Notes under the pieces: model-generated | Told to the model about the DNA's origin: nothing | Seen by the model: only the letters and a program-made list of their open reading frames with translations | Database searches by the model: none | In this document: one piece after another, positions 37,223-45,399 of the stretch | Position numbering within the stretch: the first letter of the stretch is position 1 | How the letters are laid out: each line of letters starts with the position of its first letter | Source of the DNA: Desulfotruncus alcoholivorax DSM 16058 | GTDB lineage: Bacteria > Bacillota > Desulfotomaculia > Desulfotomaculales > Desulfallaceae | Assembly: GCF_000430885.1 (NCBI RefSeq) | Contig: NZ_AUMW01000003.1 | Span: 62,001-126,000 of the forward strand | DNA: 64,000 nt | Reading direction: 5' to 3' | Program-made: the position numbers and the translations under genes

Positions 37223-38755
37223 CTAAATTCCCAGTATGGAATATACTAATTTCATATTTAAATTCGAGCGAACAATATCAGCCAGGCGGTCGTAATCCCT
37301 TTGTCTTCTTTCGTAAGTGCTCATAACCTGACCTGACTGTTCTCCCTTAATACCTTTTTTCTGCTTTAGAACACTGATCAAGTGTCTCCTAAACCCGTCG
37401 TTGTCAAAAATACCGTGTATGTAAGTTCCCCAAACGTTACCGTTTTTTGACACTGCCCCGTCTTTTACAGCGACTTGCCTGCCCGACCTTTTTTGAATGT
37501 TAAAAGCATGTTCAAGGTTTTCTCCAAGTTCCGTCCGGCCCATATGTATTTCATACCCGGTTAATTCACCGGCATAACCGTCCAAGAACTCACCTCCGCC
37601 ATTGATTACCGCTGCAACCTGACTGGTTATTTTATCTTTGGCAAAAACCGTTTTCATTTCAAGTAAGCCCAACCCCGAAAGTTGCTCTATACTTGATTCT
37701 GTCCCATCGGGATCCAGCAGCTCGCTGCCCAGCATTTGAAAACCGCCGCATATCCCAACCACAGAAGTGCCTTTTTTGGCAGCACTGACAATTTCGCCTG
37801 CAAGACCTGTCTCCTTAAGGTACAACAAATCCTCAATGGTGTTCTTGCTGCCCGGAATAATGATTAAATCCGGCCGCCCCATCTCGTTAACCTTGCGCAC
37901 ATAGCGTAACTCAACGTCATCATCAATCTCAAAGGGTTCAAAGTCTGTGAAATTGGATAGCCGGGGAAGCCTGATCACACAAATTTGAACTTTTTGGTCA
38001 TCGCCGCCGGACCGGTAATTTTTTTCCTCCATTACCACCGAGTCCTCATCCTGTATGCGCAAATCAGTAATAAATGGAATTACACCCAGGACAGGAATTC
38101 CGGTTTTTTGTTCCAAAAAATCAATGGCCGGCTGAAAGATACTGACGTCTCCCCTAAACTTATTTATAATAATTCCCTTAACCCGTTGACGGTCTTCAGT
38201 GCGTAATAATTCAAGCGTCCCGACCACCGCGGCCAGAGCGCCACCCCGGTCGATATCCGCAACTAAAAGCACAGGAGCGTCAGCCTCACGCGCAACGCGC
38301 ATATTCACTATCTCAGTATCATCAAGGTTGACCTCAGCCGGGCTGCCTGCTCCTTCAATAACAACCACGCTGTATGCATGGCGCAGTTGATCCAATGCTC
38401 GGGTCACCACTCCCCATAAGCCCGAGGCGACTTTACTGTGATAACTCTCGGCGGAATAATTATCCAGCGGCCTCCCCAGCACTATAACCTGAGATGATGC
38501 ATTGCCGGTGGGCTTTAGTAATATTGGGTTCATATTTACGTCCGGCTCAATTCCCGCAGCTTCAGCCTGAACCACCTGGGCCCGACCCATTTCACCGCCT
38601 TGAGCAGTTACATAGGAATTAAGGGCCATATTTTGTGATTTAAAAGGTGCGACTTTTAACCCATCCTGATAAAATATCCTGCACAATGCAGCGACCAAAA
38701 TGCTTTTACCGGCATGAGAAGCCGTTCCCTGCACCATGATAGTACGAGCCAGCAT
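37223..38755 (-). CDS. cbiP: Cobyric acid synthase
   Basis: 510 residues. ATP-binding motif VQGTASHAGKSILVAAL, then FKSQNMALNSYVTAQGGEMG, VVIEGAGSPAEVNL, and a C-terminal amidotransferase domain with the catalytic Cys in VVGICGGFQMLG and the downstream His in GTYIHGIFDN. It amidates the b, d, e and g carboxylates. The start shares a single base with the end of cobU. CobQ is the synonym. Confidence 0.94.
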   Translation of the reverse strand: MLARTIMVQGTASHAGKSILVAALCRIFYQDGLKVAPFKSQNMALNSYVTAQGGEMGRAQVVQAEAAGIEPDVNMNPILLKPTGNASSQVIVLGRPLDNYSAESYHSKVASGLWGVVTRALDQLRHAYSVVVIEGAGSPAEVNLDDTEIVNMRVAREADAPVLLVADIDRGGALAAVVGTLELLRTEDRQRVKGIIINKFRGDVSIFQPAIDFLEQKTGIPVLGVIPFITDLRIQDEDSVVMEEKNYRSGGDDQKVQICVIRLPRLSNFTDFEPFEIDDDVELRYVRKVNEMGRPDLIIIPGSKNTIEDLLYLKETGLAGEIVSAAKKGTSVVGICGGFQMLGSELLDPDGTESSIEQLSGLGLLEMKTVFAKDKITSQVAAVINGGGEFLDGYAGELTGYEIHMGRTELGENLEHAFNIQKRSGRQVAVKDGAVSKNGNVWGTYIHGIFDNDGFRRHLISVLKQKKGIKGEQSGQVMSTYERRQRDYDRLADIVRSNLNMKLVYSILGI

Positions 38756-39336
38756 TAAATTCCCTCCTGAAAAGCATTATTCATGGCCAGCGACTTAATC
38801 TCCACAGGTATTCCGGCTACAACCCAAAAAACCTTATCTGCCATAGCAGCTACATACTGGTTGACTTTTCCTGCAATGTCACGAAAGAGCCTTCCAAGAG
38901 CATTGCCTGGTACCAAGCCATAGCCCACCTCATTGCTAACCATAATAAGCCTCAGTCTGTTATCTTGTGCAGCTTTGATAAAATTAGAGGTCTCTTGCAA
39001 AATCCGAGCTTCCTTTTCTTCGTCTGATAAATCCTCTGCAGTTTCATCAAGCAGCCAGTTAGTGATCCAGATGGTCAAACAATCAACTAAAACAATTGAG
39101 CCGGCGGGCAACTTTGCTAAAACATTGCCCAAATGGCGTTTTTCTTCAATGGTAGGCCAGTTTTCCGGCCTGCGTTCACGGTGCAGCTTAACTCTTCTGG
39201 CCATTTCCTCATCCTGCACCCCGGCCGTAGCCAGGTAAATAACCTGGTTACTCAAACTTGAAGCATATCTTTCGGCAACGTCACTCTTACCACTCCTGGC
39301 ACCGCCAATTACCAAAACGATCTCACCTGCATCCAA
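38755..39336 (-). CDS. cobU: Adenosylcobinamide kinase / guanylyltransferase
   Basis: 193 residues. P-loop VIGGARSGKSDVAE at the N-terminus; VKLHRERRPENWPT contains the histidine that carries GMP; VDCLTIWITNWL and SNEVGYGLVPGNALGRLFRD are typical of CobU/CobP. It phosphorylates adenosylcobinamide and makes the GDP form used by CobS. First cobalamin gene of the cluster, downstream of a DUF3842 gene with a 23-base gap. Confidence 0.93.
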   Translation of the reverse strand: MDAGEIVLVIGGARSGKSDVAERYASSLSNQVIYLATAGVQDEEMARRVKLHRERRPENWPTIEEKRHLGNVLAKLPAGSIVLVDCLTIWITNWLLDETAEDLSDEEKEARILQETSNFIKAAQDNRLRLIMVSNEVGYGLVPGNALGRLFRDIAGKVNQYVAAMADKVFWVVAGIPVEIKSLAMNNAFQEGI

Positions 39337-39359
39337 AAAATATCTCCCCCGTTGTCCGT

Positions 39360-39776
39360 TTATGAGAGGTCCAAAACTTCCCTTACCTTTTTCACCAGCT
39401 CTTCTATTAAATGGGGTAAGGGTTCAGATTTCACACCAATTATATTAACCCCGGAGCGGGCTAGAGGTAGCAGCACCTTTGGTGCCGGGCTGGCCGCAAT
39501 AGCCTCTGCCATAGCAGGTGAAAGCTCACCTGACATGGCATTGGGGAACATAATGCTAACGGGCCCGGCAATTAAATCCACCCGGGACACATTGTAAATG
39601 ACAGCGTTCTCTCCCGTTGCACCTTCATTGGCCCCGGCACGCAGCATAACTGATGTAGCCAGGGCATTTGTTCCCAGGGCCAGAAACTCAATTCCATCCG
39701 GGAGTTCACGCCTGAGCCTGTCCATTATATGCTTACCAATACCCCCGCCCTGCCCGTCAATGACGGCTATTCTCAT
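39360..39776 (-). CDS. DUF3842 family protein, function unknown
   Basis: 138 residues. Start RIAVIDGQGGGIGKHIMDRL, a glycine-rich nucleotide-binding-like loop, then LGTNALATSVMLRAGANEGATG, SIMFPNAMSGELSPAMAEA and LARSGVNIIGV. This matches my recollection of DUF3842. It is the first gene of the string leading into cobU, so it could act in cofactor metabolism or be an unrelated leader. No membrane or cysteine-cluster features. Catalysis unknown. Confidence 0.75.
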   Translation of the reverse strand: MRIAVIDGQGGGIGKHIMDRLRRELPDGIEFLALGTNALATSVMLRAGANEGATGENAVIYNVSRVDLIAGPVSIMFPNAMSGELSPAMAEAIAASPAPKVLLPLARSGVNIIGVKSEPLPHLIEELVKKVREVLDLS

Positions 39777-39859
39777 TTAATCAACACCTCAAAAAGCATT
39801 ATACCACATTTCGCAAAGAACGCGCGCGAATCAGCTTTATCTTAGCGGACGCACAAAAA

Positions 39860-39878
39860 AGACCCCGCAAAAGGGTCT
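39860..39878 (-). terminator. Terminator of the coiled-coil gene at 39884
   Basis: Stem AGACCC/GGGTCT (39860-39865 with 39873-39878) with a 7-nt loop. The minus strand continues with TTTTTTGTGC, starting 5 bases after the stop. Confidence 0.85.
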
Positions 39879-39883
39879 CCAGG

Positions 39884-40150
39884 CTAATTTGAACCAGACT
39901 GCCTTTCCAGCCTGGTTTGCAATTCTACTATTTGTTTATTTTTCTTTAACAACCACCTGGCATACTTGTAATTATCCTTGTGCAATTTGCGGTTTTCCTT
40001 TTCCAGCTTGGTTAAAAAAAATGTTTTTTCTCTCTCAACCTTTTCTACCAAATTCATCAAAACCCTCCGGCTGAGCCGGAGTTGATCTACCTTTTCTTCG
40101 AGCTCCTGAATCCTGCGCTGGAAGTACTCCATTTCCGAAGAATCCGCCAT
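39884..40150 (-). CDS. Small coiled-coil protein, function unknown
   Basis: 88 residues from the ATG at 40150, behind AGGGTGGTGG; the longer frame from 40216 is less likely. Nearly all heptad-like helix: MEYFQRRIQELEEKVDQLRL, VEKVEREKTFFLTKLEKEN and LLKKNKQIVELQTRLERQ. Basic second half. No signal sequence. It stands alone between the DUF3842 gene and the repeat-B pair. Comparable small proteins in related genomes are annotated only loosely. No function is assigned. Confidence 0.7.
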   Translation of the reverse strand: MADSSEMEYFQRRIQELEEKVDQLRLSRRVLMNLVEKVEREKTFFLTKLEKENRKLHKDNYKYARWLLKKNKQIVELQTRLERQSGSN

Positions 40151-40236
40151 CGCACCACCACCCTGACTGATTTTTTTTATTATATGTCCGGTGGCGCGTA
40201 AATAGACATCTATCAATTATCAACTACCACTATATT

Positions 40237-40265
40237 GGGGACATTCCCCGAAGGGGTGTGTCCCC
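40237..40265. repeat. Dispersed hairpin repeat, family B, copy 2
   Basis: GGGGACATTCCCCGAAGGGG then TGTGTCCCC, a full copy with perfect GGGGACA/TGTCCCC outer arms. Only 11 bases separate it from copy 3. Confidence 0.85.
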
Positions 40266-40276
40266 ATACCTGATTT

Positions 40277-40303
40277 GGACATTCCCCGAAGGGGTGTGTC
40301 CCC
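40277..40303. repeat. Dispersed hairpin repeat, family B, copy 3
   Basis: It begins at GGACATTCCCC and ends in TGTGTCCCC, directly next to the stop codon of the aminotransferase gene. It may serve as that gene's 3' hairpin. The outer arm is two bases shorter on the left. Confidence 0.85.
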
Positions 40304-41464
40304 TTACCTTAGATAACTGCCGATCCGGTTAACTGCCTCCTGTAAAACATCATCCTCCTGAACCAATGCTATCCGCACATAGCCCTCACCCTGCGCCCCG
40401 AAAGCCGTTCCAGGTATAACCATAACACCTGTTTCGTGCAGCAATTTCATGGCAAATTCACGAGAGGAAGCGTACCCTTGCGGTACCGGCGCCCAAACAA
40501 ACATGGAAGCCTTGGGCTTGGGCATATCCCAACCCAGCGCGGCAAGCCCGTCAACCAGAATATCCCTGCGCCTGCAGTAGTTTTGCGCGTTTTGCTCCAC
40601 ATTTTCCTGAGGTCCTTCCAATGCCGCAATTCCCGCCTCTTGAACAACATTAAACACACCGTAATCAATATTTGATTTGATGCGGGCCAGGGCTTCCAAC
40701 ACTTTGGCATTACCTACGGCGAAACCAAGCCTGCAACCTGCCATATTATACGTTTTGGAGAGTGAATAAAACTCTATGCCCACTTCCCGCGCCCCTGTTG
40801 TTTCTAAAAAACTAACGGGTTTATAACCGTCAAAAGCAAGTTCACAATAGGCTATGTCATGGCAAACCAGGATATCATATTCTCTGGCAAATTGAACCAG
40901 GCGGTTGAAGAAATCGCTATCCGCCGATGCTGCAACCGGGTTATTGGGGTAGTTAACCCACATTAACTTAGCTTTTTTGGCCACATCACCAGGTATTGCC
41001 CCCAAGTCAGGCAAATAGTTATTCTCTTTCAACAAAGGCATGGGATAAATAACACCTTCGGCAAGTAAAATACTGCAGGCATAGATGGGGTATCCAGGGT
41101 CGGGTATCAGTGCCGTATCACCGGGATTAATATACGCCAGCGCTATATGCGCCAAGCCATCCTGGGAGCCCATTAAGACAAGTACTTCCGTAACCGGGTC
41201 GAGCTCCACCCCGAACCTTTTTTGGTACCAGGACGCCAGGGCCCGGCGAAGTTCAATTTTCCCCTCCAGCGGGTAACGATAATTGCCGGGGTTGTCGAGG
41301 GCCCTGTGCATGGCTTCTATAATATGAGGTGCAGGGGGCTGGTCGGGACTTCCAACACCCAAATTGATCACCTTAATTCCTTTCTGTTCCACCTGGCGCT
41401 TGATTACTTCAAGCTCATTAAAAATTGCCGAATCAAGGTCTTTGATTCGATTAGCCACATGCAA
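40304..41464 (-). CDS. dapL: LL-diaminopimelate aminotransferase-like class I aminotransferase
   Basis: 386 residues from a TTG at 41464 after GGGAGTG; the ATG at 41479 has no ribosome site. HVANRIKDLDSAIFNELEVI and INLGVGSPDQPPAPHI are close to DapL starts. VNYPNNPVAAS and the PLP lysine in SLSKTYNMAGCRLGF are typical. It would convert tetrahydrodipicolinate plus glutamate to LL-diaminopimelate, for lysine and peptidoglycan. DapL paralogues that act as alanine aminotransferases look alike, so the substrate is not certain. Monocistronic. Confidence 0.78.
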   Translation of the reverse strand: MHVANRIKDLDSAIFNELEVIKRQVEQKGIKVINLGVGSPDQPPAPHIIEAMHRALDNPGNYRYPLEGKIELRRALASWYQKRFGVELDPVTEVLVLMGSQDGLAHIALAYINPGDTALIPDPGYPIYACSILLAEGVIYPMPLLKENNYLPDLGAIPGDVAKKAKLMWVNYPNNPVAASADSDFFNRLVQFAREYDILVCHDIAYCELAFDGYKPVSFLETTGAREVGIEFYSLSKTYNMAGCRLGFAVGNAKVLEALARIKSNIDYGVFNVVQEAGIAALEGPQENVEQNAQNYCRRRDILVDGLAALGWDMPKPKASMFVWAPVPQGYASSREFAMKLLHETGVMVIPGTAFGAQGEGYVRIALVQEDDVLQEAVNRIGSYLR

Positions 41465-41502
41465 TTCTATCACTCCCATAATATTACTGATAAAAACTAT
41501 TT

Positions 41503-41630
41503 AGGTATTCGGAATTCAGTAGTCAGAATTCAGAATACTACGAGACACTAAACCGTTCTCTGCTGCTGACTTCTTGCTCCTATTTTTTTACGGTTCTCTC
41601 ATTCCGACTACTGACTTCTGAGTACTTTTA
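41503..41630. repeat. Dispersed repeat, family C, copy 1
   Basis: Contains AGTAGTCAGAATTCAGAATAC in two pieces (GTATTCGGAATTC, then AGTCAGAATTCAGAATAC) and, about 80 bases on, the roughly inverted CCGACTACTGACTTCTGAGTAC. A related copy lies at 53433-53505. It fills the gap between dapL and the PHP gene. Confidence 0.7.
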
Positions 41631-42461
41631 CAATGCAGCCCTGTTCTTTGATGCTGTGTGCCTTATCTCAGCAACCGTTTCATAAGGAACAACAGATTCA
41701 CCCAACTTGCCGTGGTTTGTTGCTCCCAATCCATGAAAATCCGACCCACCGGAAACAATCAGACGATGCTCACGGCAAATTTTTAAATACATTTTCTCCA
41801 TATCCCTGTTATGTTGAGGATGGTACACCTCAATACCCTGCACTCCGCCTTCAATTAGCCTCATTACCAGTTTATCATCACAGGATATACCTGGGTGCGC
41901 CAGTACCGGAACGCCCCCGGCTTGCTTGATTAAACCAATCACTTCCAAAGGATGGTATTTCATTCTTGGTTCATAAGCCGGCTTCCCTACACCTATGTAT
42001 TTTTCAAATGCCTCCGCCACGCTGCTGACTTTTCCCTCTGCCAGTAATACCTTGGCAATATGGGGCCGGCCGACCGATCCCTTTCCGGCAAGTGCTAAAA
42101 CCTGATGGATATCAATATTGATATCAAGATCCCGCAGTTTATTTATAATTTTGTAGGCACGTGTAAGCCTGGCATCTTGAAAAGCAATAAGGTGTTTCTT
42201 AAATTTGGAGTTTTCCGGATTAATGCAATAACCCAAGATATGCACTTCCATGCCTTCACATTCCGTGCTCAACTCAACTCCGCTTAACAGGTCCACACCA
42301 TTTAGTTGTGCTTCTACCCGGGCTGCATCTATACCGTCCATTGTATCGTGATCTGTAATTGCAATACAACGGAGATTAATCCGAGCCGCGTATTGAACAA
42401 CTTCCACGGGGGAACTGGCACCATCCGATACATTCGTATGAACATGCAAGTCCGCGAACAT
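41628..42461 (-). CDS. PHP-domain phosphoesterase
   Basis: 277 residues from the ATG at 42461 behind GGCAGGTGATTAT. Metal-binding motifs of the polymerase/histidinol phosphatase fold are present: DLHVHTNVSDG, AITDHDTMDG, GVELSTECEG, GRPHIA, VLAHPG and SGGSDFHG. Related enzymes (YciV/RNase AM type) hydrolyse 3',5'-nucleoside bisphosphates or short RNA 5' ends. It follows the dipeptidase gene by 26 bases on the same strand. The substrate is inferred from the family. Confidence 0.85.
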   Translation of the reverse strand: MFADLHVHTNVSDGASSPVEVVQYAARINLRCIAITDHDTMDGIDAARVEAQLNGVDLLSGVELSTECEGMEVHILGYCINPENSKFKKHLIAFQDARLTRAYKIINKLRDLDINIDIHQVLALAGKGSVGRPHIAKVLLAEGKVSSVAEAFEKYIGVGKPAYEPRMKYHPLEVIGLIKQAGGVPVLAHPGISCDDKLVMRLIEGGVQGIEVYHPQHNRDMEKMYLKICREHRLIVSGGSDFHGLGATNHGKLGESVVPYETVAEIRHTASKNRAAL

Positions 42462-42487
42462 ATAATCACCTGCCCCCATTGCAGTAC

Positions 42488-43435
42488 TTATTTCAAAACT
42501 TGTTTTAACAAACGCATCCAGTTTCCTCCCATTATATCAGAAATATCATCATTGCTGTAACCTCGTTTCAAAAGCGCTTCAGCTATAACCGGCAGGCAGG
42601 TGACATCTTCAAGGCCATAAGCCAGCCTCTCCATGCCATCAAAATCGCTGCCTAAGCCAATACACTTCGTCCCGGCAATTGATGCCACATGATCCACATG
42701 GCGCAGCAAAGCTTCAAGGCCCGGCTTTTGATCATCTAAAAATTCGGGCACAAAAGTCAGCCCGATTAAACCTCCCGTGTTAGCCAAATATTTGATTTGT
42801 TCATCGCTGAGGTTTCTGGGGTGATTGCAAATGAAGCGGCAATTAGCATGTGTAGCAGCAAATGGTTGAGTTGACGTCTCAGCAACATGCCAAAACCCTC
42901 GTTCAGACAAATGTGCCACGTCAATCAACATTCCCAGGCTATTCATTTCCCGTACTACCGAACGTCCGAACTTACTTAACCCGCCACTCGCTTCTCCTTC
43001 CCCGACGCCGTCTCCCAGCTCATTACGCGCATTCCAGGTCAAGGTCAAAGAACGAACGCCAAGACGGTATAAAACACGTAAAACAGCCAGATCGCCGGAT
43101 AAACACTCGCCACCCTCAATTGAAAGCAATGCGGCTAATTTACCTTGACTGTTGATACGGCAAATATCCCGCACGTTTAACGCGTGTTCGATAATTTCAG
43201 AGTTTTGATACAATTCGCTGTAAAATTTGTCAATGTAATAAAGACATTTTTTTAAAGCCATGTCTTTATCTTTTGGGTTAATAAATATGGCAAACAGCTG
43301 GACGTCCACACCGGTTGAACGCATTCGCTGCAAATCCAATTGTCCAACTTTTGAATATTCTCCAAGCGTTCGATTCTGAGACTCTATAACTGTCAAAGTA
43401 TCACAATGGCCGTCAACAACCAGCCCCATTATCAT
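42488..43435 (-). CDS. Membrane dipeptidase (renal dipeptidase family)
   Basis: 315 residues. Zinc-binding motif VDGHCDT near the N-terminus, bridging Glu in SIEGGECL, histidines in DVAHLSERGFWHV and AATHANCRFICNHPRN, and the SDFDGME motif. It cleaves dipeptides, including D-residue forms. No signal peptide, so it is probably cytosolic and may recycle peptidoglycan peptides. It lies downstream of the spoVS terminator. The ATG at 43435 and one at 43429 both fit the GAGGTGAT site. Confidence 0.9.
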   Translation of the reverse strand: MIMGLVVDGHCDTLTVIESQNRTLGEYSKVGQLDLQRMRSTGVDVQLFAIFINPKDKDMALKKCLYYIDKFYSELYQNSEIIEHALNVRDICRINSQGKLAALLSIEGGECLSGDLAVLRVLYRLGVRSLTLTWNARNELGDGVGEGEASGGLSKFGRSVVREMNSLGMLIDVAHLSERGFWHVAETSTQPFAATHANCRFICNHPRNLSDEQIKYLANTGGLIGLTFVPEFLDDQKPGLEALLRHVDHVASIAGTKCIGLGSDFDGMERLAYGLEDVTCLPVIAEALLKRGYSNDDISDIMGGNWMRLLKQVLK

Positions 43436-43461
43436 ATCATCACCTCATTTACCCAAAATTA

Positions 43462-43499
43462 AAAAACCCGCTTATTCCCGCTGGAATAAACAGGTTTTT
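43462..43499 (-). terminator. Terminator of spoVS
   Basis: Outer stem AAAAACC/GGTTTTT (43462-43468 with 43493-43499) and inner stem TTATTCC/GGAATAA (43472-43478 with 43483-43489). It is followed by a T-rich stretch on the minus strand. Confidence 0.8.
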
Positions 43500-43522
43500 G
43501 TAACAACCAATATAACAAAATT

Positions 43523-43783
43523 TTAGCGGGGTTCGACTATCAATTTTATTGCTGTTCTCTCTTCTCCATCAATAATTATGTCTGTAAAAGCCGGAATACA
43601 AATAAGATCTACTCCACTGGGCGCAACAAATCCCCTGGCGATAGCAACTGCTTTAATTGCCTGGTTTAAAGCCCCTGCACCAATGGCTTGAAGTTCGGCA
43701 CAGCCTCTTTCCCTCAGTACTCCAGCAAGGGCGCCGGCTACAGAATTTGGATTGGATTTTGCTGAAACTTTTAACACTTCCAT
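43523..43783 (-). CDS. spoVS: Stage V sporulation protein S
   Basis: 86 residues, the family length, beginning MEVLKVSAKSNPNSVAGALA and including IGAGALNQAIKAVAIARGFV and DLICIPAFTDIIIDGEERTA. It is an Alba-like small protein that affects sporulation timing and coat maturation. Located after ymdB, as in Bacillus. Nothing unusual. Confidence 0.96.
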   Translation of the reverse strand: MEVLKVSAKSNPNSVAGALAGVLRERGCAELQAIGAGALNQAIKAVAIARGFVAPSGVDLICIPAFTDIIIDGEERTAIKLIVEPR

Positions 43784-43880
43784 TCATCGAACCTCCTTCT
43801 AATCTGGAAAGACTGCTCCATATATCCCTTAAATAGATATATTCTCCAACTCAGTTAAGATTCCTGTTTATGAAAAAAAT

Positions 43881-44663
43881 TTATTCATAATTTTGTATCC
43901 TTGTAATACTTAATGCATTGCCTGTTTGTTCATCAATGTCAATTCTAACCGCGTTAAACTGATAAGTACCGGCAGCGACCTCAAACCTTTTTGGCATCTG
44001 GGTCAAAAACTTTTCAATGACCAATTCTTTTTTTACACCAATTACGGATTCATAAGGGCCGGTCATACCTACATCAGTGATATAGGCCGTACCGCCAGGC
44101 AAAATCCTTTCATCAGCAGTTTGTACATGGGTATGGGTACCGCAAAATGCTGATATATCATTATCCAAATAGTAGGCTAGAGCTATTTTTTCGGAAGTTG
44201 CTTCAGCATGAAAATCAAGCAGTATTATCTTGCATTCTTCTTTTAGTAAAGGCAGTATTGTAGCAGCACTGCGAAATGGACAATCAAGATCAGGCATAAA
44301 AATCCTGCCTGATAAATTAAATACCCCAATTTTAACATTATTTTTAGTATTATAAATGCCGTAGCCCTTACCAGGTGTACCGGGCGGGTAGTTGGCAGGT
44401 CTAATTAACCTGGACTCATTTTCTATAAAATTAATAACTTCTCTTTTGTTCCAGACATGGTTACCCATTGTTATAACATCAATTCCATAGGTAAAAAGCT
44501 CTCTGGTAATTTCCCTGGTTATGCCATTACCCCCGGCTGCATTTTCCCCGTTAGCAATAACAAAATCAATTTTTTGTTCCTGCACAAGTCCTGGTAAATT
44601 TTCTTTTACCGCCCTTCGCCCAGGTCGCCCTACGATATCACCGATCATTAATAAACGAATCAA
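43881..44663 (-). CDS. ymdB: YmdB-type calcineurin-like phosphodiesterase
   Basis: 260 residues from a TTG at 44663 behind AGGTGG. Metal-site motifs: MIGDIVGRPGRRAV, ANGENAAGGNG, TMGNHVWNKREV, LLDFHAEATSEK and GTHTHVQTADE. YmdB hydrolyses 2',3'-cyclic nucleotides and switches between motility and biofilm genes in Bacillus. It sits between rny (through a small gene) and spoVS, the conserved order. Confidence 0.93.
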   Translation of the reverse strand: MIRLLMIGDIVGRPGRRAVKENLPGLVQEQKIDFVIANGENAAGGNGITREITRELFTYGIDVITMGNHVWNKREVINFIENESRLIRPANYPPGTPGKGYGIYNTKNNVKIGVFNLSGRIFMPDLDCPFRSAATILPLLKEECKIILLDFHAEATSEKIALAYYLDNDISAFCGTHTHVQTADERILPGGTAYITDVGMTGPYESVIGVKKELVIEKFLTQMPKRFEVAAGTYQFNAVRIDIDEQTGNALSITRIQNYE

Positions 44664-44675
44664 AGCCAAAACCAC

Positions 44676-45203
44676 CTATTTATTAAAAACAAGCACCTTG
44701 CCCTCTTCTCTGAAAGCGTAAAGATACTTATCATTTTCAGATCCCTTGACACTTTCCAGCATATGGTCTATTATCTCTTCCTGCATCAACATTTCTTCTT
44801 CTATTAAGGCATCGTTCAGGTCCAGCACCAAATTACCTTGCCAATACTGGTAAAAGACTTGAACCACCAGCGCAATTTCTTCCTGAACCAGGGTGCTGAC
44901 ATCCCTTTTAATTTCAAACAACGTTAAATTGTCGCATACCTCATAAGAAATCTCAATGATGCTGGCATCTTTTCCTTCAAGATAATTAAAAGACTGAATG
45001 CTATCCATAAGATACATTTTAAATTCAATGAGTTCTTTTTCATCAGCTACGCGCGAGCATATAAAACTAAACCGGATCATCTGTTCCAACGGGTCGAAAT
45101 TCACAGCAGATACTTCAGGGTAGCGAACAAGTATGGATATTAACAGCCCCATACTGTCGGTTACGTCATCTCCGCCCTTATATTTGCCCCGCAAAGAATC
45201 CAC
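44676..45203 (-). CDS. Uncharacterised protein between rny and ymdB
   Basis: Up to 175 residues. The start is unsure: GTG at 45203 or TTG at 45194, both near GAAAGGAAGG. It is acidic, with DSMGLLISILVRYPEVSAVNF then FICSRVADEKELIEF, and a helical C-terminal part EEEMLMQEEIIDHMLESV. No signal or membrane segment, no Cys motifs. The 12-base gap to ymdB argues for co-transcription. I do not recognise a family; anything about RNA turnover would be guesswork from the neighbours. Confidence 0.7.
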   Translation of the reverse strand: MDSLRGKYKGGDDVTDSMGLLISILVRYPEVSAVNFDPLEQMIRFSFICSRVADEKELIEFKMYLMDSIQSFNYLEGKDASIIEISYEVCDNLTLFEIKRDVSTLVQEEIALVVQVFYQYWQGNLVLDLNDALIEEEMLMQEEIIDHMLESVKGSENDKYLYAFREEGKVLVFNK

Positions 45204-45312
45204 CTTCCTTTCGACTCCTCGATTCTAATCTAATAAGTCTTCTTGATTATCGTTTATATTCCTGCATTGACTTCTTTCAAATTTTCATAAAAAATTATTC
45301 CAAATTAAAAAA

Positions 45313-45389
45313 CGATCTCCTGAAAAAACACCTTTTAATGGTAGTCTTTTTGGTCGACATTAAAAACCGGTGTTTATCCAAAGAGATCG
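45313..45389 (-). terminator. Complex multi-stem hairpin after rny
   Basis: Three stacked stems: outer CGATCTC/GAGATCG (45313-45319 with 45383-45389), middle AAACACC/GGTGTTT (45326-45332 with 45369-45375) and inner TTTTAATG/CATTAAAA (45333-45340 with 45358-45365), with a 3-nt bulge and a 17-nt loop. On the minus strand it is followed by six T residues. It begins 11 bases after the rny stop. Confidence 0.75.
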
Positions 45390-45399
45390 CCTGGTTTTC

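Noticed and set aside
39777-40303. Search for a cobalamin riboswitch upstream of the cob operon
   Set aside because: The gaps are short or occupied by a terminator, a small gene and repeats; no B12-box-like sequence was seen.
40237-40303. CRISPR array
   Set aside because: Only two repeats with an 11-base spacing and nested palindromes; no cas genes.
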